Shown here in pieces: positions 7,833 to 16,408 of a stretch of DNA of 35,889 nt. Source of the stretch: an uncultured Lachnospiraceae bacterium (lineage in GTDB: Bacteria > Bacillota > Clostridia > Lachnospirales > Lachnospiraceae); contig CAQGLR010000040.1 of assembly GCA_948794795.1 (NCBI GenBank), forward strand, positions 1 through 35,889, in the 5' to 3' direction. How positions within the stretch are numbered: the first letter of the stretch is position 1; each line of letters opens with the position of its first letter. The notes under the pieces are model-generated. The model did no database searches and had not been told where the DNA came from. It saw only the letters and a program-made list of their open reading frames with translations. A program made the translations under genes and the position numbers.

Positions 7833-8889
7833 AGAACAAGTACAGAAATTTTACCAGAATTATGCGCTGGTCTTAAACACATTGTTCCGCTTTGCTATAG
7901 GTTTTATTGTTTTTTATGCAATAAACAGGGTTATTGGCTACAGCCCGCTGTTAAACCAGACCTGGGCGGAAGTGCTTTCTGGCTGTATATCAATGGTATT
8001 TCCAGTGCAGGTGCTTCTGTTCCTGGCATCTGTATTTATAGTGCTGCAGATTGCATATGTGTCAAATTATCTTGCAATTACAATGGCGATGATGCTGGCA
8101 GTATTATATTTTATGTATATAAGGTTTTTACCAAAACATGGTTTTGTAATTCTTGCAATGCCTGTTTTATATGCATTAAATATACCATATGTGCTGCCTG
8201 TACTTATGGGGCTGGTAGCAGCGCCTGTTTCTGTTATACCAATAGGTTTTGGTGTTGCAATTTATTATCTTATATCAGATATGGTATATGTAATAAATAC
8301 TTCCACAGAAGATACAATTAACATTTATAAGCTTGTTATGCAGCAGCTTTCATCGGATACACAGATGTATGTATCAGTATTTATATTTGCTATTGTTACT
8401 ATTGTTGTATATTTTATAAGGAACAGGAAAACAGATTATGCATTTGAAGTGGCAATTATAACAGGTTCTTTTTTAAATCTTATACTTTTCCTGGTTGTTA
8501 ACTATCTTATGGATATCAATATTAATATATTAAGTCTTCTTGGAGGTATTGCTGTTTCATGCCTGCTTGTATGGATTATACAGGTATTCAGGCTGCCTCT
8601 TAATTATGCAGGTGCAGAGAACCTGCAGTTTGAAGATGATGAGTATTATTATTATGTAAGGGCAGTGCCTAAGATGAATGTTACTGCTGCAAGAAAGAAG
8701 GTAAAACATTTTAATACACGTAATAGTACAGATAACAAAGAACTTGAAGCAGAAGAACAGGAAGCAGATATAATGGCACAGGATAAAGCGGATTTAAAAG
8801 AAAATAAAGACATAGGCCGTGGGCATGATTTTGATTTTACAGTTTCACTTGATAAAGAAGACCTGGAGGAAATTGAAAAAGAGAATTAG
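7810..8889 (+). CDS. Polytopic membrane protein of unknown function upstream of cdaA
   Basis: A 359-residue protein with about eight hydrophobic segments over residues 20-275, followed by a cytoplasmic-looking acidic tail (about 280-359) rich in Glu, Asp and Lys that ends in DLEEIEKEN. The ATG at 7810 is chosen because GGAAAGGAG lies about 7 bases before it; the frame is open to 7771. It overlaps the preceding gene, and cdaA starts 24 bases downstream behind AGGAGG. I know no named domain in it; membrane content alone cannot tell a transporter from a scaffold. Its fixed place before cdaA suggests a partner or target of the c-di-AMP system, which is inference. Confidence 0.8.
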   Translation: MTQLLVFKEQVQKFYQNYALVLNTLFRFAIGFIVFYAINRVIGYSPLLNQTWAEVLSGCISMVFPVQVLLFLASVFIVLQIAYVSNYLAITMAMMLAVLYFMYIRFLPKHGFVILAMPVLYALNIPYVLPVLMGLVAAPVSVIPIGFGVAIYYLISDMVYVINTSTEDTINIYKLVMQQLSSDTQMYVSVFIFAIVTIVVYFIRNRKTDYAFEVAIITGSFLNLILFLVVNYLMDININILSLLGGIAVSCLLVWIIQVFRLPLNYAGAENLQFEDDEYYYYVRAVPKMNVTAARKKVKHFNTRNSTDNKELEAEEQEADIMAQDKADLKENKDIGRGHDFDFTVSLDKEDLEEIEKEN

Positions 8890-8913
8890 CAGATTAGAGA
8901 TGCAGGAGGAATA

Positions 8914-9798
8914 ATGGACACATTTTTTGAAAATTTAAAAGAATACATCTATTTTTTGTCTATACCAAAGATGAGTATTGTTGATTTGCTGGAAATTCTA
9001 TTAATTGCATTTGCTATTTACAGTATAATTCTCTGGGTAAAGAATACAAGGGCATGGAGCCTGGTCAAAGGTATACTTGTGTTGTTTTTGTGCTATCTTT
9101 TTGCATATGTGCTTGATATGAGTGTAATATTGTGGATTTTTAATAAGACAATAGCAATAGGTATTACAGCAGTAATGATTGTGTTCCAGCCAGAGCTGAG
9201 GAAGGCGCTTGAAGAACTTGGAAGGAAAAATATTGTAAAATCTATTATACCTTTTGATGAACAGAAAGATAAAAATAAACGTTTTACTGACAGGACTATA
9301 AATGAGATTGCAAAAGCAACGGTTGAACTTGCAAAAGTTAAGACAGGTGCACTTATTATTATTGAGAAAGATATAATACTTTCTGAATATGAGAGGACAG
9401 GTATAAATATTGATTCTGCAATAAGCAGCCAGCTTCTTATTAATATATTTGAACATAATACACCTTTGCATGACGGGGCGGTTATTGTAAGGGGAAACAG
9501 GATAGTTGCTGCTACATGTTACCTGCCGCTTTCAGATAACCTTGGGCTTTCAAAGGAACTTGGAACAAGGCACAGGGCAGGCGTTGGCATTAGTGAAGTA
9601 AGTGACAGCCTTACAATAATAGTTTCAGAGGAAACAGGAAAGATATCTATTGCAACTGGAGGGAAGCTTTTAAGGAATATTGATGGTGAGCTCCTGAAAA
9701 AGAAAATGATGGAGATACAAGGCAATCCTGTTGAAGATAAAAAGAAACATTTCAGCTTTAATTTGAAAGCGAGGGGTTCAGTTGAAAAAAAACAATGA
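8914..9798 (+). CDS. cdaA: Diadenylate cyclase CdaA (DAC domain)
   Basis: Makes cyclic di-AMP from two ATP at the membrane; c-di-AMP controls potassium, osmolyte and cell-wall balance. The protein is 294 residues. It has three N-terminal membrane helices (about 21-92), then a DAC domain with both catalytic signatures intact: D187-G188-A189 in LHDGA and R219-H220-R221 in GTRHRAG. The length and layout match CdaA/DacA of Firmicutes. It overlaps cdaR by 17 bases. In Bacillus, Listeria and relatives the order is cdaA-cdaR-glmM; here glmM does not follow. Two membrane-protein genes lie upstream instead. Regulation by CdaR is known for the family. Confidence 0.96.
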   Translation: MDTFFENLKEYIYFLSIPKMSIVDLLEILLIAFAIYSIILWVKNTRAWSLVKGILVLFLCYLFAYVLDMSVILWIFNKTIAIGITAVMIVFQPELRKALEELGRKNIVKSIIPFDEQKDKNKRFTDRTINEIAKATVELAKVKTGALIIIEKDIILSEYERTGINIDSAISSQLLINIFEHNTPLHDGAVIVRGNRIVAATCYLPLSDNLGLSKELGTRHRAGVGISEVSDSLTIIVSEETGKISIATGGKLLRNIDGELLKKKMMEIQGNPVEDKKKHFSFNLKARGSVEKKQ

Positions 9799-11200
9799 CA
9801 ACATGTCTGCCAGGGATATGGAAAACCAGGGCAGCAGTGGTTTCCACAAGTTTTTATTTCATAATACTGGCATAAAAATATGCTCTCTTATAATTGCAAT
9901 AATTGTATGGGCAGTTATTATAAATATAGATGACCCTTATAAAACAAGGTCTTTTAATGTTGAAGTAGAAACAATTAATGAAAGTGCACTGAACTCAGTT
10001 AATAAAGTATATGAAGTGATTGAAGGCAGTACAGCACTTGTAAAGGTGAAGGGCAAAAAAAGTGTAGTGGATAAACTTAGAAGTTCTGATATTAGGGCGA
10101 CAGCAGATTTATCCAATCTTTCAGCTGTCAATGCAGTTACAATACAGCCATCTTTGCGCATGATTCCTTCTTCAGAGGTTACTCTGGAATGTGGCCAGGT
10201 ACTCCGGGTATTGCTTGAAGACAGGGAGAGCAAACAGGTTAAAGTGAATGTTATTTCAAGTGGTACACCTGGGGAGGGGTATACTCTTGGTGAATGTACA
10301 GCCAAGCCTAATATGATAGAGGTATCAGGTGGTGAGTCATCAGTGGAAAGAATTACTTCTGTAAGGGTATTTTTAAATGTAAATGGAGCTACAGAGGATT
10401 TTGCCAAGAAACTTACGCCTGTTGCATATGATGAGAATGGTAATAAGGTTGAGTCAGGCACTTTGTCTTTCAGCAGTGGTCTTGTACGTGTATTTGCACA
10501 AATATTAGAGGATAAATCAGTCCCTGTAAAAGTTAAGATTATGGGCAAACCTGCCAATGGTTATGAATATATAAGTACAGACTGCCTTCCAGAAACGGTT
10601 GAGATAGCAGGAACATCAAGGAAACTTTCAAATATTTCGGATATTGTTATACCAGTAGATATTACAGGGATGACAACATCTTCACCAAAGCTTGAACAGG
10701 ATATTTATATTTCTGATTACCTTCCTTTGGGTGTATCTGCTGTTGAGGGGTCTGAAACTGTATCAATAAGGATTACGCTTGAACAGGTTATTAAGAAAAA
10801 TATTGAAATAGATGTGAAAGATATAAAGTTTTCAGCAGTAAGTGATGGATTTGGGGCAGAGATAATAGATAATACGGATACAGCAAGTGTACTGGTATCT
10901 GGAAGGATTTCTATACTGAATGGGATTTCAGGAAGCAGTGTAACTCCTTTTATTGACTGTGATAACCTTGATGAAGGTGTATATTCGCTGCCTGTGTCTG
11001 TTGAAGGACTGGACAAATCATGTACTGTACTGGATTCAAATAAATTAAAGGTGCGTATATACAAGATAAAGCATGAAACAGAGCCGCCACAGGATAATAG
11101 TACAGAAGCACCTGTTTCTACAATGCCTCCTGTAGAAAATACAGAAGAACCTCCTTTACCAGAGGATGGGGAAGAAACAGAAGACGGGACTTTGGAATAA
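9782..11200 (+). CDS. cdaR: YbbR-domain protein CdaR, regulator of CdaA
   Basis: A 472-residue protein with one N-terminal membrane helix (about 31-49, SLIIAIIVWAVIINI) that places the rest outside the membrane. Several YbbR repeats follow, seen as recurring segments such as VPVKVKIMGKPANGYEY and KQVKVNVISSGTPGEGYTL. It ends in a Pro/Glu/Thr-rich tail (about 435-472). YbbR proteins bind CdaA through the membrane and tune its activity. The TTG at 9782 is favoured because GAGGGG lies about 6 bases before it; ATG at 9803 is the alternative. It overlaps cdaA. Downstream is a 630-base non-coding region rather than glmM. The low-complexity tail is probably a wall-spanning or disordered extension. 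Confidence 0.92.
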   Translation: MKKNNDNMSARDMENQGSSGFHKFLFHNTGIKICSLIIAIIVWAVIINIDDPYKTRSFNVEVETINESALNSVNKVYEVIEGSTALVKVKGKKSVVDKLRSSDIRATADLSNLSAVNAVTIQPSLRMIPSSEVTLECGQVLRVLLEDRESKQVKVNVISSGTPGEGYTLGECTAKPNMIEVSGGESSVERITSVRVFLNVNGATEDFAKKLTPVAYDENGNKVESGTLSFSSGLVRVFAQILEDKSVPVKVKIMGKPANGYEYISTDCLPETVEIAGTSRKLSNISDIVIPVDITGMTTSSPKLEQDIYISDYLPLGVSAVEGSETVSIRITLEQVIKKNIEIDVKDIKFSAVSDGFGAEIIDNTDTASVLVSGRISILNGISGSSVTPFIDCDNLDEGVYSLPVSVEGLDKSCTVLDSNKLKVRIYKIKHETEPPQDNSTEAPVSTMPPVENTEEPPLPEDGEETEDGTLE

Positions 11201-11205
11201 AAACA

Positions 11206-11423
11206 GTGTTTGAAAATTAAATACTTTACAAGTTGTGTGGCTCTGGCAATTCCAAAATTTTACCAACAGCAGCACGCTCGCGCTTGGATGGGATGCGCAG
11301 TGGTGCATAAAGCCTCCAAATACGAGGCTTAAGCACCAGCGCCCCCAAACAGCTGCCTTATGGTAAAACATTTGGAATTTGCCAGAGTAATATAGTCTTT
11401 GTATAAATTTAATTTTCAAACAC
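11206..11423 (-). repeat. Long palindromic element, copy A (complete, candidate structured RNA or MITE)
   Basis: Outer arms 11206-11265 and 11361-11423 are imperfect inverted repeats that begin GTGTTTGAAAATTAAAT and share CTCTGGCAA, TTCCAAA and TTTTACCA. Read on the minus strand the inside folds further: GCAGC/GCTGC, TGGG-GCGC/GCGC-CCCA, TGGTGC/GCACCA (plus-strand 11301-11306 with 11332-11337), and AAGCCTC/GAGGCTT closed by loop GTATTTG. Unpaired on the 3' side are a CT bulge and AAGCGCGAGCGT. The same architecture, with different but still pairing stems, recurs at 11619-11792. No open frame or transposase lies inside. It starts 5 bases after the cdaR stop, so it may also act as its terminator, though no U-tract is seen. 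Confidence 0.8.
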
Positions 11424-11618
11424 AGTTAATCCTTTTATTTATCTAGGTTTCTTTAACTAAATTACATTACTTGTAAATGTAATATTTATCAGGAATAGTA
11501 ATTAAAATATTGTAGCCACTTTTATGTATACAAAACATTAAAGTGGCTATTTTATATTTAATAAGTATATTATTTAGTGTAATTTCTGGTATATGTTTAT
11601 TATATTTATATATATTTG

Positions 11619-11792
11619 TACAAAGAGTATATTTCTTGCAGCAAGTTAATTATTTTGTAATAAGCGGCTATTGGAAAACGCCAGTGCTTAGCCCTTGTAT
11701 TTTAAGGGGTTATGCACTGCTGCGTTTTCCATTAAGCGGGAGCGTGCCGCTGTATACAAAATAATTAACTGCTGCAAGCCAGAAACTTTATA
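11619..11792 (+). repeat. Long palindromic element, copy 2 (diverged, opposite orientation)
   Basis: Near-perfect arms 11635-11659 and 11755-11778 (24 of 25 positions, one extra A). Inside are AGCGGC/GCCGCT, TGGAAAACGC/GCGTTTTCCA, CAGTGC/GCACTG and a CCCTT/AAGGG stem with loop GTATTTT. The 3' side has a CT bulge and the unpaired AAGCGGGAGCGT. This aligns along its whole length with copy A read in reverse, including flanks TACAAAGAnTATATT and GCCA..AACTT. It lacks the terminal GTGTTTGAAAAT of copy A. A 73-codon open frame (11543-11764) runs through it but is a by-product of the palindrome. The element sits 38 bases from the typA 3' end, so bidirectional termination is one possible role. Confidence 0.75.
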
Positions 11793-11830
11793 TATATATT
11801 ATAAAAAGAAATTATGCTGCTGCCAGCTTT

Positions 11831-13660
11831 TTATTTTTTCTTAGATGCACGGTAACGCTGTGTTGAATCAAGTATTTTCTTACGGATACGCAGGCTTTCA
11901 GGTGTAATTTCCAGAAGCTCATCTGTATCTATAAATTCAAGTGATTCTTCAAGGCTTAGCTTCTTTGGAGGTGTAAGCTTTAATGCTTCATCAGCAGAAG
12001 AGGAACGTGTATTAGTAAGGTGTTTTGTCTTACATACATTAAGTTCAATATCTTCTGTCTTTCCACTCTGTCCAATAACCATGCCAGCATATACTTTTTC
12101 ACCAGGACCCACAAAAAGAGTTCCCCTGTCCTGTGCATTAAAAAGCCCGTAAGCAACTGTTTCGCCAGATTCAAATGCTATAAGTGAACCTTGTTTGCGG
12201 TAAGAAATATCCCCCTTATATTCACCATATTCTTCAAAAACGGTATTAATAATGCCATTACCTTTTGTATCAGTCATAAACTCTCCCCTGTAACCTATAA
12301 GGCCACGTGAAGGTATAAGGAATTCAAGCCTTGTATAGCCGCCGCCTATAGAAGACATTCCAAGGAGTTCACCTTTACGGTTGCTAAGTTTCTGTATTAC
12401 GCTTCCTGAGAAATCTTCTGGGACATCTATAAATGCACGTTCCATTGGTTCAAGGCGTCTGCCCCTTTCATCTGTTTTATAAAGCACTTCTGCTTTACTT
12501 ACCGCAAATTCATAACCTTCACGCCGCATATTCTCAATAAGTACAGAAAGGTGGAGTTCACCACGGCCAGATACTTTAAAGCTTTCGGTACTGTCTGTTT
12601 CTTCTACACGCAGGCTTACATCAGAGTTTAATTCAGCAAAAAGCCTGTCACGCAGATGGCGTGATGTAACGAATTTGCCTTCCTGTCCTGACAGCGGGCT
12701 GTCATTTACTAAAAAGTGCATAGCTATAGTTGGTTCAGAAATCTTCTGGAATGGTATTGGCACAGGGTTTTCTGGTGAACACAGCGTATCACCTATATGG
12801 ATATCTGTAATACCTGAAATTGCTACAATAGAACCAATGCCTGCTTCTTTAGTTTCAATTTTCTTAAGGCCTTCAAATTCATAGAGCTTGCTTACTTTTA
12901 CCCTGGTCTGCTTTGAAGGGTCATGGTGGTTTACAATAACCACATCCTGTCCTGCCTTTACAGTTCCATTGTCAACTTTTCCTATGCCTATACGGCCTAC
13001 ATATTCGTTATAATCAATAGTGCTTATAAGAACCTGTGTGCCTGCATCAGGGTCGCCTTCTGGGGCAGGTATATAATCAAGTATTGTATCAAATAAAGGT
13101 ACCATATCTGTACCTGGTTCATCTGCACTGTAAGAAGCTGTTCCTTCTTTGGCAGAGGCAAATATAAAAGGACAGTCAAGCTGCTCTTCATTGGCATCAA
13201 GGTCAATAAAAAGTTCTAGTACCTCATCCACAACAGCATCAGGCCTTGCTTCAGGACGGTCAATTTTATTAATACATGCAATTACTGGAAGTTCAAGTTC
13301 CAAAGCTTTTTTAAGGACAAACTTTGTCTGTGGCATAGCACCTTCAAAAGCATCAACTACAAGAACTACACCATTTACCATCTTTAAGACACGTTCAACT
13401 TCACCGCCAAAGTCTGCATGTCCAGGGGTATCTATAATATTTATCTTTGTATCCTTATATGTTATTGCAGTATTTTTTGATAGTATTGTTATTCCACGTT
13501 CCCTTTCAATATCACCAGAGTCCATAACCCTTTCAGCAACTTCCTGGTTGGAACGGAATACGCCGCTCTGTTTTAACAGTTCGTCAACAAGTGTTGTCTT
13601 GCCATGGTCTACATGGGCTATAATAGCAATATTCCTGACATTTTCACGTTTAATTTTCAT
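11831..13660 (-). CDS. typA: Translational GTPase TypA/BipA
   Basis: A 609-residue ribosome-associated GTPase of the EF-G-like family, involved in ribosome assembly and growth under stress or cold. The P-loop is AHVDHGKTTL (residues 15-24), switch II is DTPGHADFGGEV, and NKID gives guanine specificity. Downstream the EF-G-like domains and the BipA-specific C-terminal part are complete (for example GRGELHLSVLIENMRREGYE and the final basic RIRKKILDSTQRYRASKKK). The length matches the family. AAAGGACAAG on the minus strand lies ahead of the ATG. It is transcribed toward cdaR, with the two hairpin elements between the convergent genes. Confidence 0.97.
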   Translation of the reverse strand: MKIKRENVRNIAIIAHVDHGKTTLVDELLKQSGVFRSNQEVAERVMDSGDIERERGITILSKNTAITYKDTKINIIDTPGHADFGGEVERVLKMVNGVVLVVDAFEGAMPQTKFVLKKALELELPVIACINKIDRPEARPDAVVDEVLELFIDLDANEEQLDCPFIFASAKEGTASYSADEPGTDMVPLFDTILDYIPAPEGDPDAGTQVLISTIDYNEYVGRIGIGKVDNGTVKAGQDVVIVNHHDPSKQTRVKVSKLYEFEGLKKIETKEAGIGSIVAISGITDIHIGDTLCSPENPVPIPFQKISEPTIAMHFLVNDSPLSGQEGKFVTSRHLRDRLFAELNSDVSLRVEETDSTESFKVSGRGELHLSVLIENMRREGYEFAVSKAEVLYKTDERGRRLEPMERAFIDVPEDFSGSVIQKLSNRKGELLGMSSIGGGYTRLEFLIPSRGLIGYRGEFMTDTKGNGIINTVFEEYGEYKGDISYRKQGSLIAFESGETVAYGLFNAQDRGTLFVGPGEKVYAGMVIGQSGKTEDIELNVCKTKHLTNTRSSSADEALKLTPPKKLSLEESLEFIDTDELLEITPESLRIRKKILDSTQRYRASKKK

Positions 13661-13777
13661 ATATGTCTTGTCCTTTCTTTAATTCCACTTGCAGTAAATG
13701 CAATATTTTGGTATTATTGTTACTATTATGTGGATAATAATGGCATTACAGCGGTATATCGTAAAATGTAACATAAT

Positions 13778-13805
13778 GTAATATAAATTTAATAAAAATT
13801 TTCAA
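13778..13805 (-). promoter_or_regulatory. Candidate promoter for typA
   Basis: On the minus strand, TTGAAA (13805-13800), a 16-base spacer and TATTAC (13783-13778). The leader would be about 110 bases. It is only a moderate match and the region is very AT-rich. Confidence 0.35.
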
Positions 13806-14097
13806 ATATATAATTACAAATTCACAAAATATAAGTATACTAATAACAGGAAGAATATACAAGTAAGAAAAATTAACAAAAATAATTTAGATTCCGTATA
13901 TACTTTTGTGACAGATATAAAATGCCTCGTCCGCAGGCTTAGCTGGTATGCAGTACTGGAAAAAGCCGGAATATGTCGTACATAAGTATACAGAAAATGG
14001 TAATAATAGTTCTAAATTCCATTTCTGGAACGTATAAATTATTAAAACAAATTACTAATAGGGCTTTCCGCCCTAAGAAAAATGGAGGATAAGAAAT
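13806..14097. other. AT-rich intergenic region ahead of the SSB-like gene, with two small hairpins
   Basis: Between typA and the SSB-like gene I see no open frame with a ribosome site. TTCCA-TTTC-TGGAA (14017-14030) and TAGGGC-TTTCC-GCCCTA (14059-14075) are short hairpins. The second ends 8 bases before the GGAGGA ribosome site (14084-14089), so it may influence translation. A TATAAA at 13916-13921 may be a -10 for the SSB-like gene but lacks a clear -35. Confidence 0.4.
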
Positions 14098-14748
14098 ATG
14101 TTGGATAAAGTATTTACAAACAACCAGGTAACAATCGCAGGAGAGGTAGTAAGTGAATTTACATTCAGCCATGAGGTTTACGGTGAGAACTTTTATATTG
14201 TTAATATTGCTGTATGCCGTTTAAGTAACTCATATGACATTATACCGGTTATGGTTTCAGAAAGGCTTATGGATGTAAAAGAAGATTATAAAGGATGTAT
14301 ACTCCAGGCGACAGGGCAGTTCCGCTCTTATAACAGGCATGAGGAAACAAAGAACAGGCTGGTGCTGTCTGTTTTTGCAAGGGAAGCTGAACTGGTGGAC
14401 GCAGAAGAAGCAGAACAGAACCCTAACCATATATTCCTTGATGGATATGTTTGTAAGAGACCGGTGTACCGGAAGACACCTTTAGGCAGGGAAATAGCAG
14501 ATGTACTTCTTGCAGTAAACAGGCCATATGGCAAATCTGATTATATTCCATGCATCTGCTGGGGAAGGAATGCAAGGTTCGCTGACCAGTTTGAGGTAGG
14601 TTCACATATACAGTTGTGGGGCAGGATACAGAGCAGGGAGTACCAGAAGAAGATATCTGAAGATATGTATGAAAAGCGTGTTGCTTATGAAGTTTCAGTA
14701 AGTAAGCTGGAATATATTGCAGAGGAAGATGACCAGGCTGGAATATAA
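14098..14748 (+). CDS. SSB-like protein with two OB-fold halves
   Basis: A 216-residue protein that seems to carry two single-stranded-DNA-binding-type OB folds in tandem. The first is about 7-90 (NNQVTIAGEVV, then FYIVNIAVCRLSNSYDIIPVMV). The second is about 105-205 (HIFLDGYVCKRPVYRKTPLGREIADVLLAVNRPYGKSDY, then CICWGRNARFADQFEVGSHI and LWGRIQSREY). The second half matches the SSB consensus well; the first is weaker. There is no acidic DDIPF-like tail, so it may not recruit the usual SSB partners. Such proteins are known in Clostridia beside the normal ssb and are annotated only as SSB family. The RBS is GGAGGA. DNA binding is inferred from fold; the specific role is unknown. Confidence 0.75.
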   Translation: MLDKVFTNNQVTIAGEVVSEFTFSHEVYGENFYIVNIAVCRLSNSYDIIPVMVSERLMDVKEDYKGCILQATGQFRSYNRHEETKNRLVLSVFAREAELVDAEEAEQNPNHIFLDGYVCKRPVYRKTPLGREIADVLLAVNRPYGKSDYIPCICWGRNARFADQFEVGSHIQLWGRIQSREYQKKISEDMYEKRVAYEVSVSKLEYIAEEDDQAGI

Positions 14749-14909
14749 GCTGGCGCTATATGTGGTGTCTTTAGAAAAAAGAGTAGATTTTTATAAACAG
14801 ATGTGATAGAATGGCTAGAGTTAGCGATGTTATACCGCTGTCTGGCCATTTTCGCGTTTTTGTGGAAATATATTATAATTGCTGTATCTATATAGCATGG
14901 AGGAATAAA

Positions 14910-15404
14910 ATGGGTAAGAAAACTGTCCAGGTTTATTATGGTACTGGAAAAGGAAAGTCATCTGCTGCCGTAGGGCAGTGTATACGTGCGGCAAGCCAGG
15001 GGCTGTCTGTTATTATTATACAGTTCCTGAAAGGAAAAGATTCGGACGAATTTAGTTTTTTAGGCAAGCTTGAACCTGATATAAAGCTTTTCAGGTTTGA
15101 GAAAGCAGAACAGTCTTATGATTCACTGCTTGCTTCACAGAAAAAAGAAGAGAGGCAGAATATACTGAATGGCTTTAATTTTGCCAGGAAAGTAGTAGAT
15201 ACTGGTGAATGTGATGTGCTTGTCCTTGATGAAGTGTTAGGACTTCTGGATTTGGATATAATAACTACAGATGATATTATAAATCTTATTAATATGAGGG
15301 ATGATTACTGCAGGCTGGTGCTTACAGGCAGGAACCTGCCAGAAGAACTACTGGCTTATGCAGATGTTGTTTCCAAGATTGACTTGGAAAAAGATAACGG
15401 GTAA
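14910..15404 (+). CDS. cobO: Cob(I)yrinic acid a,c-diamide adenosyltransferase (CobA/CobO/BtuR type)
   Basis: A 164-residue P-loop enzyme that transfers the adenosyl group of ATP to cob(I)alamin or its precursors, giving coenzyme B12 forms. The start at 14910 follows GGAGG (14899-14903). An upstream extension to 14811 would add residues unlike the family. The ATP site is GTGKGKSS (11-18), with the unusual 5'-triphosphate P-loop of this family. DVLVLDEVLGLLD and LVLTGRN (RNLPEELLAYADVVS) are the expected later motifs. No other corrinoid gene is nearby. The gene could be a short form serving corrinoid salvage; it could also be a diverged family member with another substrate. Confidence 0.87.
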   Translation: MGKKTVQVYYGTGKGKSSAAVGQCIRAASQGLSVIIIQFLKGKDSDEFSFLGKLEPDIKLFRFEKAEQSYDSLLASQKKEERQNILNGFNFARKVVDTGECDVLVLDEVLGLLDLDIITTDDIINLINMRDDYCRLVLTGRNLPEELLAYADVVSKIDLEKDNG

Positions 15405-15415
15405 ATGCTGTCACA

Positions 15416-15462
15416 GCTTATAGTACAGCACATATAATAATACATGTAATGTTTCTATAAGC
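15416..15462 (+). promoter_or_regulatory. Stem-loop ahead of dapA
   Basis: GCTTATAG (15416-15423) pairs perfectly with CTATAAGC (15455-15462) across a 31-base AT-rich loop that contains TATAAT (15433-15438). No U-tract follows. It may be a leader structure or chance; the TATAAT may be the -10 of a dapA promoter with a weak -35. Confidence 0.3.
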
Positions 15463-15506
15463 AGTAATACAGGTTAATATACATATCAGATTAGGAGGAT
15501 ATAACA

Positions 15507-16400
15507 ATGTCTATATTTACAGGTGCAGGAGTTGCGTTAATTACACCTATGCATGAAGATGGCTCTATTAATTATGATGAGATGGAGCGCATTGTGGATT
15601 ACCAGATTGAAAATGGGACAGATGCAATAATAGTCTGTGGGACAACAGGTGAAGCATCAACTATGACACACGAAGAGCATATTGAAACTATCAGGGCGTG
15701 TACAGGCATGGTAAAGAAACGTGTGCCTGTAATAGCAGGTACAGGCTCGAACTGTACAAAAACTGCAGTTTACCTGTCACAGGAAGCCAAAAAGGCAGGC
15801 GCAGATGGTATATTAGTTGTATCTCCTTATTATAATAAGGCAACCCAGAACGGGCTTAAGAAGCATTTTACAACAATAGCAAAAAGTACAGACCTTCCTA
15901 TGATACTTTATAATATCCAGGGGCGTACAGGTGTTAATATACTTCCTAAGACAATAGCAGGACTCTCTAAAGATGTTGACACTATTGTAGCAGTGAAAGA
16001 AGCATCAGGTGATATTTCCCAGGTTGCAGAAATACTTGCACTTTCAGAAGGCAGGATTGATGTATATTCAGGCAATGATGACCAGATTGTGCCTATAGTT
16101 GCACTTGGTGGAAAGGGTGTTATATCTGTACTGTCACACGTACTGCCACGTGAAACCCATGATATGGTTATTAAAACAATGTCTGGTGATATTAGTGCAG
16201 GTGCAGAACTCCAGCTTAAGTATTTTAAGCTTGCAAAAGCATTATTCATTGAAGTGAACCCTATACCTGTCAAAGCTGCTGTCAATATGATGGGATTTAA
16301 TGCAGGGCCTCTGCGTATGCCGCTTACAGAGATGGAAGAGGGTAATAAAAAGATTTTACGCCAGGCAATGGAAGATGCAGGAATAAAGGTTACAGAATAA
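15507..16400 (+). CDS. dapA: 4-hydroxy-tetrahydrodipicolinate synthase
   Basis: Condenses pyruvate with aspartate semialdehyde, the first committed step of lysine and diaminopimelate synthesis, in the cytosol. The protein is 297 residues, a complete TIM barrel. The Schiff-base lysine is K164 in IVAVKEASGD, the threonine pair lies in VCGTTGEAST, and the tyrosine/arginine motif is LYNIQGRTG. The residue after YN is Ile-Gln rather than the more usual Val-Pro. AGGAGG (15493-15498) precedes the ATG. dapB follows after a 76-base spacer containing a strong hairpin, so the two probably form an operon with differential expression. Confidence 0.96.
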   Translation: MSIFTGAGVALITPMHEDGSINYDEMERIVDYQIENGTDAIIVCGTTGEASTMTHEEHIETIRACTGMVKKRVPVIAGTGSNCTKTAVYLSQEAKKAGADGILVVSPYYNKATQNGLKKHFTTIAKSTDLPMILYNIQGRTGVNILPKTIAGLSKDVDTIVAVKEASGDISQVAEILALSEGRIDVYSGNDDQIVPIVALGGKGVISVLSHVLPRETHDMVIKTMSGDISAGAELQLKYFKLAKALFIEVNPIPVKAAVNMMGFNAGPLRMPLTEMEEGNKKILRQAMEDAGIKVTE

Positions 16401-16408
16401 TTTATAAA

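Noticed and set aside
11543..11764. Open frame of 73 codons with a hydrophobic start
   Set aside because: Its second half is the palindromic element read through, there is no ribosome site, and the translation follows the hairpin symmetry rather than protein-like sequence.
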